Shown: positions 1 to 6,238, counted from the stretch's first letter. The stretch: DNA of 15,693 bases from Acidimicrobiales bacterium (GCA_013003325.1 JABDJU010000220.1:1-15693); one strand, 5' to 3'. Numbers and translations are program-made. Notes: generated by a model not told the origin, from the sequence alone.

Positions 1-1
1 T

Positions 2-460
2 CGCGGTGTTGTGGGCCATGCGCGCACTCTCGGTGTTGTGCGGCGCGGTCACGATCGTGCTCACGCACTCGATTTGCACAGCGCCGAACACGTGCCGATC
101 CCCGACACCGGCACCCTCCGCGGAGACCTCACGGCTCTCGCCCGTGCGGTGGCGGCCAACATTTCCTCGGTCGGAGGAGCGCGACGGTCGATGTCGATTG
201 TGGCAGCGGCGGCTCATTCCGAAGAGCTGGCGGGCACCGTGCAGTCGTTCATGTCGCGGCGAGTCACGCTGGCCGAACCGGTGGTGGCCCGAGCCGTGGA
301 GCGGGGAGAACTCCCGGCTGGCACCGATGCCCGAGCGGTGATCGAAGCGCTGGTCGGCCCGATCTGGTTCCGGTTCCTTTTCACCGGTGAGGCGGTCGAC
401 GATTCGTTCATCCCTGCGCTGGTGGCGATAGTGGAACGCGGCGCTGGCGGGCAACACTGA
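2..460 (+). CDS. TetR/AcrR-family regulator, C-terminal part (5' end outside window)
   Basis: The frame is open from the window edge to a TGA at 458-460. From about position 70 it encodes a helical segment (PIPDTGTLRGDLTALARAVA, then a Gly-Glu-rich helix ending IVERGAG) typical of the ligand-binding C-terminal domain of TetR regulators that carry the PDTG..RGDL signature. The DNA-binding helix-turn-helix is not visible; it should lie upstream of the window. The first 20 or so codons (Arg/His/Val-rich) do not look like the usual end of a TetR HTH, so the frame may be disturbed near the edge. The gene converges with the DUF1772 gene, leaving only 4 bases between stop codons. The family call is fairly firm; the ligand and targets are unknown. 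Confidence 0.75.
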   Translation, partial: RGVVGHARTLGVVRRGHDRAHALDLHSAEHVPIPDTGTLRGDLTALARAVAANISSVGGARRSMSIVAAAAHSEELAGTVQSFMSRRVTLAEPVVARAVERGELPAGTDARAVIEALVGPIWFRFLFTGEAVDDSFIPALVAIVERGAGGQH

Positions 461-482
461 GTGCTCACCGAAAAGCCAGCGC
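441..482. terminator. Inverted repeat at a convergent gene junction, possible bidirectional terminator
   Basis: GCGCTGGC (441-448) is matched by its reverse complement GCCAGCGC (475-482), with a 26-base loop containing both stop codons of the convergent TetR and DUF1772 genes. The arms lie inside the coding ends. There is no clear T-run on either side and the loop is long, so a terminator role is only possible. Confidence 0.25.
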
Positions 483-938
483 GTACAGCACAACGCTGGC
501 GATCGAGGCGAGGCTCCGGGCGGTGTTGGCCCGAGTCCAGGTGACCAGATAGTCGTTCCACAGCGTTGCTCCTGCGGCGGAATCAGATTCAACGGCGTCC
601 AGGGCGTTGTTGCGCGGAACGTTGAGGGTGATGGTGACCAACGTGGAGCCGATCGACAGCACGATCGCGGCGAGCAGAGACGTGTGGCCGGTCTCCCCGA
701 GCTGATCCCAGCTTGCGATCGCCACCGGTATTCCGATCGGGCCCGCACCCATGATCGCCGCCACAAAGAGCGGGTTGGGAGCCAGCAGGTTGATCTGCTG
801 CATCGCCCGTATGCCCTCCGGTCGATCGAGTCGTCCGAGCGCGGGCATCACGAAATTGGAGAACGCAAAGAACGCGCCGGCGTTGACGGCCGCGAGCGCA
901 ACGCCCGCAGCGACCAGAGCTACCTGCCAGGCGCTCAT
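465..938 (-). CDS. DUF1772 (anthrone oxygenase-like) membrane protein
   Basis: A 157-residue protein with about four hydrophobic helices: residues 5-30, a segment around 55-75 rich in Gly/Ile/Pro, one at 88-105, and the C-terminal helix. Between helices 3 and 4 it has the DUF1772 signature: NVPRNNALDA, then a Trp-Tyr pair and WTRANTARSLAS near the C terminus. Some family members act as anthrone oxygenases in polyketide pathways; most bacterial members are uncharacterised small membrane proteins. The ATG overlaps the stop of the upstream PPOX gene by four bases (ATGA), so the two are almost certainly co-translated. Family assignment is strong; the reaction in this organism is unknown. Confidence 0.85.
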   Translation of the reverse strand: MSAWQVALVAAGVALAAVNAGAFFAFSNFVMPALGRLDRPEGIRAMQQINLLAPNPLFVAAIMGAGPIGIPVAIASWDQLGETGHTSLLAAIVLSIGSTLVTITLNVPRNNALDAVESDSAAGATLWNDYLVTWTRANTARSLASIASVVLYALAFR

Positions 939-1480
939 GCCTGCGCTCCCGTGAGCTCGCCCATATCAACCGAGCCAGCAGCCGCGAGAGGGTCTTTGAT
1001 GAGCGAACGCAGCGGCATGCCCAGCCCATAGGTGAGCAACCGCCGTGGCAATGTGATGCGGACGAACACCGAACCGGGCAGATGCAGCTCGCCGTGCCTG
1101 GTAAGCGAGCGGAGCTTGCCGTCGGCGACCAGAGCCTGGATCGTGGGGTGATCTGTTGCCAGCAGCTCGGCGGTGCCCTGGAACTGCACGCTGCTGGGAG
1201 GACCGACCGGTAGCCGACGGATCGGGATGGAGACTCCGACCTTGGGGTTGGCTGCCATGTTGCGACCCTTGCGGCTGTGGCTCAGCGTGTTGATGAAGAG
1301 CGAATCGCCTTCGAGCTCGTAGAGCACGCCGGCGGCGTGGGGCCAGCCGGCCGGTGACACGGTCGACAGCATTGCGAACGTCCGGCGGCCGAGCCGGCGG
1401 TACACGTCGGCGGGGCTGGGGTGGTGCAGAACGGTCGCTTGCTCGAGGGCGGGTTTGGCGATGATGGTTGTCGTACTCAT
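935..1480 (-). CDS. PPOX-class (FMN/F420 split-barrel) oxidoreductase
   Basis: A 181-residue protein starting at the ATG at 1478-1480, which has GAGGA about 8 bases upstream; an in-frame ATG 12 codons earlier lacks support. Residues 25-50 (ADVYRRLGRRTFAMLSTVSP then GWPHAAGVLYE) and SRKGRNMAANPKVGVSIPI around 80-95 are the usual first strands of the pyridoxamine-phosphate-oxidase-like split barrel that binds FMN or F420. Actinobacterial members reduce or oxidise diverse small molecules, and the cofactor cannot be told here. It forms a two-gene operon with the DUF1772 gene through a four-base overlap. An AraC regulator is transcribed divergently 111 bases away and probably controls the pair. 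Confidence 0.85.
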   Translation of the reverse strand: MSTTTIIAKPALEQATVLHHPSPADVYRRLGRRTFAMLSTVSPAGWPHAAGVLYELEGDSLFINTLSHSRKGRNMAANPKVGVSIPIRRLPVGPPSSVQFQGTAELLATDHPTIQALVADGKLRSLTRHGELHLPGSVFVRITLPRRLLTYGLGMPLRSLIKDPLAAAGSVDMGELTGAQA

Positions 1481-1502
1481 ACATCCATCCTCACGAAGAT
1501 GA

Positions 1503-1579
1503 TCCGGACTGTCCATGCCTCATAGGCCACGATTGATGCTCAATCGTCCACCGCAGTGGACAACACGTACTAGTCCGGA
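1503..1579. promoter_or_regulatory. Divergent promoter region with three nested inverted repeats (likely AraC-regulator sites)
   Basis: Between the PPOX start and the AraC start lie three perfect palindromic structures. TCCGGACT (1503-1510) and AGTCCGGA (1572-1579) form a wide outer pair with centres 69 bases apart. Inside are GATTGA-TGC-TCAATC (1531-1545) and, directly abutting, GTCCAC-CGCA-GTGGAC (1546-1561). Widely spaced matching arms flanking a promoter are compatible with looping or dimer binding by the neighbouring AraC protein, but which element is bound is inference. No clear -35/-10 pair was found. Confidence 0.5.
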
Positions 1580-1591
1580 CACCATGAGAGC

Positions 1592-2554
1592 GTGGTAACG
1601 ACCCAAACCAGCCCAGCTGCGATCAAGCCTGTCGATGGCCCTCCGGCCCTGGCCGAGGCCCTTCGGCACATTCAGATGGAGGGCGTGTTCTACTGCCCGT
1701 CGTTCCTCACCGAGCCGTGGGGTCTGGAACTGCCCGCTATGCCCGGGTGTGTGTGGTTTCACGCGGTCACCGAGGGGGAGTGCACCCTGGAGGTCGACGG
1801 CGAGGAGCGTCGGGTCGTCGCCGGCGAACTGGTGCTCGTGCCGCACGGCAACGGCCATCGCGGCTGGGGGCAGGAAACTGCGTCGACACCGCTCGTCACC
1901 GAGCTACCCCACACCTACATCACCGACAACTACGCCCTGCTCCGCCACGGCGGGGGTGGCCGCCAGACCCATCTGGTCTGCGGCGGGATCCGGCTCGACC
2001 ACCCCGCCGCTCGGCAATTGTTGCAGTGCCTTCCCGGGATCATTCACATCACCCCACCCAAGTCGGTCCGCTCCGACGTGTTGCAGTCGACCTTGCGAGC
2101 CCTCGAAGAGGAGATGGATCATGCCCGCCCCGGCGCCGAGGCGGTGATAAGTCGCTTGTGCGACATCGTGGTGATCCATGCCATCCGCACCTGGATCGAG
2201 ACCGACCCGGCGGCCCAAACCGGATGGCTCGGTGCACTCCAAGATCCCCAGATCGGAACGGCCATCGCCGCGATTCACCGCGCCCCGGCCGACGACTGGT
2301 CGGTTGCCTCACTGGCCGCCCACGTCGGGATGTCGCGCTCGGCGTTCTCAGCCCGGTTCACCGATCTCGTGGGCGAGTCGGTAATGCGTTACATCACGAC
2401 CTGGCGCATGAACGTGGCGCTAGATCTGCTTCAACGCACCGACCTCACGGTCGCCGCTGTCGCAGCCAGGGTGGGCTACGAGTCCGAAGCCGCCTTCAGT
2501 CGAGCGTTCAAGCGGGTGATCGGAAAAACCGCCAGCAGTGTGCGGCTCCCCTAG
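1592..2554 (+). CDS. AraC-family transcriptional regulator with N-terminal cupin domain
   Basis: A 320-residue protein. Residues about 15-195 form an AraC_binding/cupin_6 sensor (GCVWFHAVTEGECTLEVDGE, then LVLVPHGNGHRGWG). Residues about 228-318 hold two helix-turn-helix motifs: WSVASLAAHVGMSRSAFSARF, read as a split pair of helices, and the second AAVAARVGYESEAAFSRAFK, followed by the usual KRVIG end. The GTG at 1592 is chosen because the nearby ATG at 1584 runs into a stop after four codons; GAGAG just upstream could act as ribosome binding site. Cupin-type AraC proteins often control an adjacent oxidoreductase, and here the PPOX-DUF1772 operon is divergent. It converges with the HMA gene, leaving 3 bases between the stops. 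Confidence 0.92.
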   Translation: MVTTQTSPAAIKPVDGPPALAEALRHIQMEGVFYCPSFLTEPWGLELPAMPGCVWFHAVTEGECTLEVDGEERRVVAGELVLVPHGNGHRGWGQETASTPLVTELPHTYITDNYALLRHGGGGRQTHLVCGGIRLDHPAARQLLQCLPGIIHITPPKSVRSDVLQSTLRALEEEMDHARPGAEAVISRLCDIVVIHAIRTWIETDPAAQTGWLGALQDPQIGTAIAAIHRAPADDWSVASLAAHVGMSRSAFSARFTDLVGESVMRYITTWRMNVALDLLQRTDLTVAAVAARVGYESEAAFSRAFKRVIGKTASSVRLP

Positions 2555-2557
2555 CCA

Positions 2558-2758
2558 TCAGGCAATCGCGTAGCCGGCCCGAGCGATTGCGGCGGCGATC
2601 GCCCCATCGTCGCCCCCGCTGACGGTCACAAGTTTGCTGTCGACATCGACGGTGACCGCCTCGACCCCATCGAGGGGGCCGACCTCGCTCTCGATGGCCC
2701 GCTTGCAGTGATCACAGCTGATATCGGGGACCGAGTAGACGTGCGGATTTGCGTTCAT
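2558..2758 (-). CDS. Small heavy-metal-associated (HMA) metallochaperone, CopZ-like
   Basis: A 66-residue single-domain protein with the HMA metal-binding loop ISCDHCKRAIE (Cys15 and Cys18, CxxC). The rest follows the beta-alpha-beta-beta-alpha-beta ferredoxin-like fold of copper chaperones: GVEAVTVDVDSKLVTV, then a C-terminal ARAGYAIA. Family members carry Cu(I) in the cytoplasm to export ATPases or regulators. The ATG is preceded by AGGAG. The promoter region carries a MerR/CueR-type palindrome (see 2787-2818), which supports copper or a similar thiophilic metal as inducer. No copper ATPase or MerR gene is present in the window, so its partners must be elsewhere. Confidence 0.9.
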   Translation of the reverse strand: MNANPHVYSVPDISCDHCKRAIESEVGPLDGVEAVTVDVDSKLVTVSGGDDGAIAAAIARAGYAIA

Positions 2759-2786
2759 GGGTTCTCCTGTAGGGACTCAACGGCTA

Positions 2787-2818
2787 TTTGTACACCTTCT
2801 AGCCGAGTGGAAGGTCAA
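2787..2818 (-). promoter_or_regulatory. CueR/MerR-type promoter with long spacer and palindromic operator, driving the HMA gene
   Basis: Read on the minus strand, TTGACC (2818-2813) serves as -35 and TACAAA (2792-2787) as -10, separated by 20 bases instead of 17. Within this span lies the perfect inverted repeat ACCTTC-N10-GAAGGT (2794-2815). An over-long spacer filled by an ACCTTC/GAAGGT dyad is the hallmark of promoters activated by MerR-family metal sensors such as CueR. The start codon of the HMA gene lies about 30 bases downstream. Confidence 0.8.
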
Positions 2819-2858
2819 GAGGGCACCGGCGAAGGGCGCGCTCGCTACGGTGTCGGTG

Positions 2859-3650
2859 ATGGTGATCGTCAGCCGTTTTCGGATTGAGGCGATGGATTGC
2901 ACGGCCGAGGAGCAGCTGGTGCGGATGCGTCTGTCCGGGCTCGATGGCGTTGATCTGGTACGCGTCGACCTCGACAGTCGCGAAGTCGCGGTACGGCATC
3001 GCACTGACGCTGCGGCGGTCGATTCCGCCTTGCGGTCGCTTGATCTCGGGACCACCTACCTCGGTGACGGCGGCGACGTGGAGATTCCGGCCGACACCGG
3101 TCGTGAGCGGTCGGCTTTGCGCATCGCGCTCGCCATCAATGCTGCGTTCTTTGTGGGTGAGCTCACGGTTGGCCTGGTGAGCCGTTCGATGGGGTTGGTG
3201 GCCGACGCCCTCGACATGGGCGCCGACGCGAGCGTGTATGCCCTCAGCCTCGCCGCCGTCGGAACGTCGGCGGCCCGCAAGAACCGATTGGCCCGCGTGA
3301 GCGGCTACCTCCAGCTGGGGTTGGCGTTGCTGGGAATGGTGGAGGTGATCCGGCGACTCGTGGGCGACGAAGACCTGCCCGATGTGACATCGATGATCGT
3401 GGTGTCGCTGCTCGTACTCGCCGGCAACATCGTCACCCTGGTCATCCTGCGACGGGTGCGCAGCGACGACGCACACTTCCAAGCCAGCTGGATCTTCACT
3501 GCCAATGACATCAAGGTCAATGCGCTGGTGATCCTCGCGGCCTGTGGAGTCGCTTGGTTCGACTCCGCCCTTCCCGATCTTGTTGCTGGCATCGTGATCT
3601 TCGGTGTGGTCGCCAACGGCGCCCGGCGCATTCTCAAACTGGCTGGCTAG
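2859..3650 (+). CDS. Cation transporter: N-terminal HMA-like domain plus cation diffusion facilitator domain
   Basis: A 263-residue protein from the ATG at 2859 (GTG at 2856 or 2862 also possible); the longer open frame reaching back to 2757 would run through the metal-responsive promoter and is unlikely. Residues 5-65 resemble an HMA domain but carry one cysteine (EAMDCTAEEQL) instead of CxxC. From about residue 85 there are about six transmembrane helices. The second has DALDMGADASVYALSL, where classical CDF proteins have an HxxxD pair, and the fifth-helix equivalent reads FTANDIKVNALVILAA. These deviations recur, as far as I recall, in a cation-transporter subfamily of uncertain substrate. 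It diverges from the metallochaperone gene, suggesting a shared role in metal handling. Ends in TAG. Confidence 0.85.
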   Translation: MVIVSRFRIEAMDCTAEEQLVRMRLSGLDGVDLVRVDLDSREVAVRHRTDAAAVDSALRSLDLGTTYLGDGGDVEIPADTGRERSALRIALAINAAFFVGELTVGLVSRSMGLVADALDMGADASVYALSLAAVGTSAARKNRLARVSGYLQLGLALLGMVEVIRRLVGDEDLPDVTSMIVVSLLVLAGNIVTLVILRRVRSDDAHFQASWIFTANDIKVNALVILAACGVAWFDSALPDLVAGIVIFGVVANGARRILKLAG

Positions 3651-3656
3651 CGCCCG

Positions 3657-3703
3657 CGACACGCGTCGGAAGTGTTGCTGTCCAACACTTGCGCAACGTG
3701 TCG
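3657..3703. repeat. Intergenic palindromic repeat, copy A (between convergent genes)
   Basis: The 59-base gap between the convergent transporter and PPOX genes is almost filled by a nested palindrome. The outer arms are CGACACG (3657-3663) and CGTGTCG (3697-3703). The inner stem AAGTGTTG (3670-3677) pairs with CAACACTT (3683-3690) around the loop CTGTC. It shares ACACGCGT-N4-AGTGTTG-N5-CAACAC with copies B and C at identical spacing. A bidirectional transcription terminator or REP-like element is the likely role. Confidence 0.8.
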
Positions 3704-3709
3704 ACCTCG

Positions 3710-4153
3710 TCACTCCCGGCCCAGGATTCGGCCCGGTTCGACCAGTACTGCGGTGCGCCCCTCGTCTCGCATGGCCCGGTCGTACTCGTCCCAATCGTCG
3801 TGGGTGCCGCCGGCGGCGGTGAAGATGTCGCGCAACAAGATCCGGATCCGGTCCGAATCGAGGTCGTTCGCATTGTCGGCCGGGCCGATCAGTTCGGCCG
3901 GTCCGGTGACCGACACCCACTTCCAGCCCCGTCGGGCGGTGGCGGTGACCGGAGATCCTCTGCGAATGTGGCCCAGCCGAGCCGCACTACCCATCGAAAC
4001 TAGTGCGACCCGGGGCTCGCCTGATACCGGATGATCGATCACACCGCAGTTCACGACGCTGGACAGAACCGAGCCGTCAGCCCTAACGGTGCTGACGACT
4101 GCAAGGCCGGTCTCCTCTGCGAGGAACGATCGGACAGTTTCGAGTGAAGGCAT
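3710..4153 (-). CDS. PPOX-class F420/FMN-dependent oxidoreductase
   Basis: A 147-residue pyridoxamine-phosphate-oxidase-like split-barrel protein. The N-terminal stretch (ETVRSFLAEETGLAVVSTVR then ADGSVLSSVVNCGVID) and the central SAARLGHIRRGSPVTATAR followed by GWKWVSVTGPAELIG match the short actinobacterial PPOX family, including the segments that contact the flavin phosphate. Residues 110-135 contain a charged WDEYDRAMRDEGR helix. The ATG is at 4151-4153. The phytanoyl-CoA dioxygenase gene lies 54 bases upstream on the same strand, so they may be co-transcribed. The cofactor (FMN versus F420) cannot be decided by eye. Confidence 0.82.
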   Translation of the reverse strand: MPSLETVRSFLAEETGLAVVSTVRADGSVLSSVVNCGVIDHPVSGEPRVALVSMGSAARLGHIRRGSPVTATARRGWKWVSVTGPAELIGPADNANDLDSDRIRILLRDIFTAAGGTHDDWDEYDRAMRDEGRTAVLVEPGRILGRE

Positions 4154-4207
4154 GATTCAATCCTGAGCCGCAATCCACGCGGCGGCAAGTCAGTGTGATC
4201 CCGATGA

Positions 4208-4915
4208 TCATGCCAGTCGCTTGGCAAAGTGCTTGGGTTCGCTGGTGTCTGGATCCAGGATCGGCTCAACCGAGTACTGGCACAGGTAGGCCCGTCGAGC
4301 GCGGTCGGTGGTGTTTGGCCCCGAGCGGTGCATCGTGAGGCTTGAAAAGGCGACGATCGATCCCGGCGGGCACTCCACCGCAATCCCAGGATCGTCGCCG
4401 TCGTAGCCGACCCGTTCCTTGTTGACGGGGTCGAACCGGTGGGGAACCACCCGGGCGCTGCCGTCGAGCGATCGAGGCAGCACGGGCACGCACCCGTTGG
4501 CCTCGGTCGCAGCATCGATCGAGATCCACAGCGACAGGTAGGGGAGGTGTTCGAAGCCGACGTAGCCGCTGTCTTGGTGCCACGCGAAATTCGCCCCGGT
4601 CTTGGGTCCTTTCACCACGAACTGCTCGACGAACAGGTACGGCTCAGCACCGAGCAGCGCCTTGGCAAGTGCCCCAATCCGTTCCCCGAGAACGAACCCG
4701 GCCAACTCGGGATAGCTCTCGTGGCGCAGTCGGAGAAACCGACGATCCTGTCCACGACCGATGTCGTGGACCCTGCCGCCGCCGTCATCGACATCCTCGG
4801 CGAGCAACGCATCGCAGGTGTTCTCCAACACCTGCAGCTCATCCCGCGACAGTTCGGACTCGAGCACACAGAAGCCCTGAGACCGGTAGTCCTGAAGGTG
4901 GGCTTCTGTGATCAC
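4208..4915 (-). CDS. Phytanoyl-CoA dioxygenase (PhyH) family protein
   Basis: A 235-residue Fe(II)/2-oxoglutarate-dependent dioxygenase of the PhyH superfamily. The iron triad is visible as His113 and Asp115 in WHQDSGYVG and His196 in LTMHRSGPN; Arg207 or Arg208, ten or so residues later, would hold 2-oxoglutarate. The N terminus (YRSQGFCVLESELSRDELQ) and the central LPYLSLWISIDAATEANGC are standard for the family. Members hydroxylate small molecules, from phytanoyl-CoA to ectoine, betaines and natural products; the substrate here is unknown. The start is a GTG at 4913-4915 with only a weak ribosome binding site. It sits in a leftward set between a PPOX gene and a 37-codon ORF. Confidence 0.88.
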   Translation of the reverse strand: MITEAHLQDYRSQGFCVLESELSRDELQVLENTCDALLAEDVDDGGGRVHDIGRGQDRRFLRLRHESYPELAGFVLGERIGALAKALLGAEPYLFVEQFVVKGPKTGANFAWHQDSGYVGFEHLPYLSLWISIDAATEANGCVPVLPRSLDGSARVVPHRFDPVNKERVGYDGDDPGIAVECPPGSIVAFSSLTMHRSGPNTTDRARRAYLCQYSVEPILDPDTSEPKHFAKRLA

Positions 4916-4990
4916 GGCGACACTCGGGCTGAATCCAACGAATTAGAGATGGACAATGATGTCAGGCGCCCGCTGGAGTCGGCGAATGAG

Positions 4991-5104
4991 CTAGCCGATC
5001 GTGCCTTCGCTCATCGATCCGCCCGAAGCGGTGAAGTGGCTGCCCCGGCTCGAATACGTGGCGGGCAGGTGCATGAACTTCGAGTATTCCGGTGCGTAGC
5101 TCAT
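4991..5104 (-). CDS. Small 37-residue ORF coupled to the monooxygenase-like gene
   Basis: The ATG (5102-5104) overlaps the TGA of the upstream monooxygenase-like frame in an ATGA arrangement and runs 37 codons to a TAG at 4991-4993. The peptide begins MSYAPEYSKFMHLP and ends GGSMSEGTIG; it is polar and not membrane-spanning. I recognise no family. The overlap favours real translation, but it could also be the remnant of a longer gene or chance. About 75 bases without a recognisable element separate it from the dioxygenase start. Confidence 0.4.
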   Translation of the reverse strand: MSYAPEYSKFMHLPATYSSRGSHFTASGGSMSEGTIG

Positions 5105-5484
5105 GTTGCGGCTCCACTGCGGTCGAATCCGGCGGAGTGGAGGCTGAATTCACCGCCGAGCTGCATCTGCTCGGTGGCAGCCTTCATCTCGTCGGGTACC
5201 GGGCCCATGAAGAAGAAGGGGCCGGGGGTGGCGATGGCGAGGAGGCTGGGGAAGTGACCCGCTGCGGTGGTCTGGAGATGGAAGCCGACAGCGCCAGCGT
5301 CGGCGAACTCGTCGCGGACGTACAGAGCGTTCTCGGCCTCCGAGACGTACACGTGGACCGCTTCGGCACCCGGCTCGTTCTGTTCCATTGCGTTGGTGAC
5401 GTCGGTGTAGATCTAAGAGATCTCATAGACATTTAAAGACTGGGCGGTCCACTTGTAGACGACGGTGACGTGGTTGCTATTCAT
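5101..5484 (-). pseudogene. Antibiotic-biosynthesis-monooxygenase-like (dimeric alpha-beta barrel) gene interrupted by in-frame TAG
   Basis: From the ATG at 5482-5484, which has a strong GGAGG seven bases upstream (5492-5496), the frame reads MNSNHVTVVYKWTAQ, diverges for a few codons, meets TAG at 5413-5415 (codon 24), and then continues without any frame change as IYTDVTNAMEQNEPGAEAVH and onward to 5101. The parts on both sides look like one ABM/YgiN-like domain: N-terminal beta strand, EQNEPGAEAVHVYV, and VRDEFADAGAVGFHLQ. Total length is 126 sense codons. Codons 16-24 are AT-rich with a TTA and two AGATCT motifs, unlike the rest. It may be a pseudogene, a sequencing or assembly error, or a read-through site. 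Internal initiation at ATG 5388 lacks a ribosome binding site. The divergent TetR gene probably regulates it. Confidence 0.7.
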
Positions 5485-5510
5485 TTCGTTTCCTCCGGGG
5501 TTCGCTGATT

Positions 5511-5556
5511 AAGTAACTGAATGATTACTTGCCTCAAAGTAATTGTTCAGTTACCT
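5511..5556. promoter_or_regulatory. Tandem TetR-type operators in divergent promoter
   Basis: Two similar 20-base dyads lie side by side. Site 1 (5511-5530) reads AAGTAA-N8-TTACTT; site 2 (5537-5556) reads AAGTAA-N8-TTACCT. Their centres are 26 bases apart. The pair is also a larger palindrome: GTAACTGAA (5513-5521) matches TTCAGTTAC (5546-5554). Position between the TetR gene and the monooxygenase-like gene indicates an operator that would control both directions. Confidence 0.75.
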
Positions 5557-5584
5557 TGGCGTCAAGCGAATTCTTGGAGTTTTT

Positions 5585-6166
5585 GTGAGCCGACCGAAGC
5601 AGTACGAACGAATCGAGTTGTTGGACAAGGCGATCGAGCTGTTCCGTCGTCAGGGCTATAGCGCCACCAGCACGGCCGAACTCGTCGACGAGCTCGGTGT
5701 GAACCGCAAGAGCATGTATGCAGAGTTCGGTTCTAAGCAGGAACTCTTCGAGGCGGCGCTGGAGCGTTACAACCAGGAACACCTTTCAAACGTCTTGGCG
5801 CCGATCGAAGCGCCCGACGCCGATCTCGACACGATTCGGCAGGCCTTCGCCAGTTATGCCGATGCCAGCGATGGCTGGGTGCGAGGTCGCGGTTGCCTCA
5901 TGTGCAACACGGCCGTCGAGCGAGCCGCCCTCGACCCGGGCGCGGAACGGTACGTGGCCGCCTACCTCGAACGGCTCACCAAGGCGTTCCACCATGCACT
6001 TGGCAACGGCCAGCAGTTGGGCCAACTCGACCCCGATGTCGACCTCGACGACATGGCCGCCTTTTTGACGATGGCGCTCATCGGCGTCGTCGCATCGATT
6101 CGAGCCAAGGCCGCCCCCGATCAGGTTCGAGCGTCAACCCGGGTGGCGATGAGCGTGCTCGGCTAG
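5585..6166 (+). CDS. TetR/AcrR-family regulator
   Basis: A 193-residue TetR repressor. The GTG at 5585 gives the natural N terminus (VSRPKQYERIELLDKAIELF) with TTGGAG about eight bases upstream; the open frame extends earlier, but through the operator. The helix-turn-helix covers roughly residues 25-50: SATSTAELVDELGVNRKSMY followed by AEFGSKQELFEAAL. The C-terminal sensor contains GCLMCNTAVERA with a cysteine (Met-Cys-Asn), a position where related TetR proteins that sense electrophiles often have a conserved GCL..N motif. It is divergent from the broken monooxygenase-like gene and shares a double operator with it, so autoregulation plus control of that gene is expected. Ends in TAG, 72 bases before the phosphorylase stop. 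Confidence 0.92.
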   Translation: MSRPKQYERIELLDKAIELFRRQGYSATSTAELVDELGVNRKSMYAEFGSKQELFEAALERYNQEHLSNVLAPIEAPDADLDTIRQAFASYADASDGWVRGRGCLMCNTAVERAALDPGAERYVAAYLERLTKAFHHALGNGQQLGQLDPDVDLDDMAAFLTMALIGVVASIRAKAAPDQVRASTRVAMSVLG

Positions 6167-6189
6167 GCCTCCACGTCAGACGGTGGCCT

Positions 6190-6238
6190 CGACACGCGTA
6201 CAAAGTGTTGCTCTCCAACACTTTCGACGCTTGTGTCG
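6190..6238. repeat. Intergenic palindromic repeat, copy B (between convergent genes)
   Basis: The most complete copy. Arms CGACAC (6190-6195) and GTGTCG (6233-6238) enclose GCGT/ACGC (6196-6199 with 6227-6230) and a nine-base inner stem AAAGTGTTG (6202-6210) with CAACACTTT (6216-6224) around the loop CTCTC. The right arm ends directly against the TAA of the phosphorylase gene (6239-6241), and the left arm lies 23 bases after the TetR stop. Spacing of ACACGCGT-N4-AGTGTTG-N5-CAACAC is the same as in copies A and C. Confidence 0.85.

Noticed and set aside
4..40. Direct repeat CGGTGTTGTG at 4-13 and 31-40
   Set aside because: Only two copies, 27 bases apart, within coding sequence at the window edge. 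Chance or an edge artefact cannot be excluded, and no function is suggested.
2757..2858. Longer N terminus for the cation transporter, starting at 2757
   Set aside because: It would overlap the start of the divergent HMA gene and translate through the metal-responsive promoter. The protein homology only begins after 2859.
2799..3920. A 373-codon open frame on the minus strand
   Set aside because: It is antisense to the transporter over most of its length, its product is rich in His/Arg/Gly without any family motif, and it crosses the repeat at 3657-3703. It is a shadow of the high-GC coding frame.
4439..5257. A 272-codon open frame on the plus strand
   Set aside because: It is antisense to the PhyH and monooxygenase-like genes, which have clear catalytic or fold motifs. 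No motif was found in the plus-strand product.
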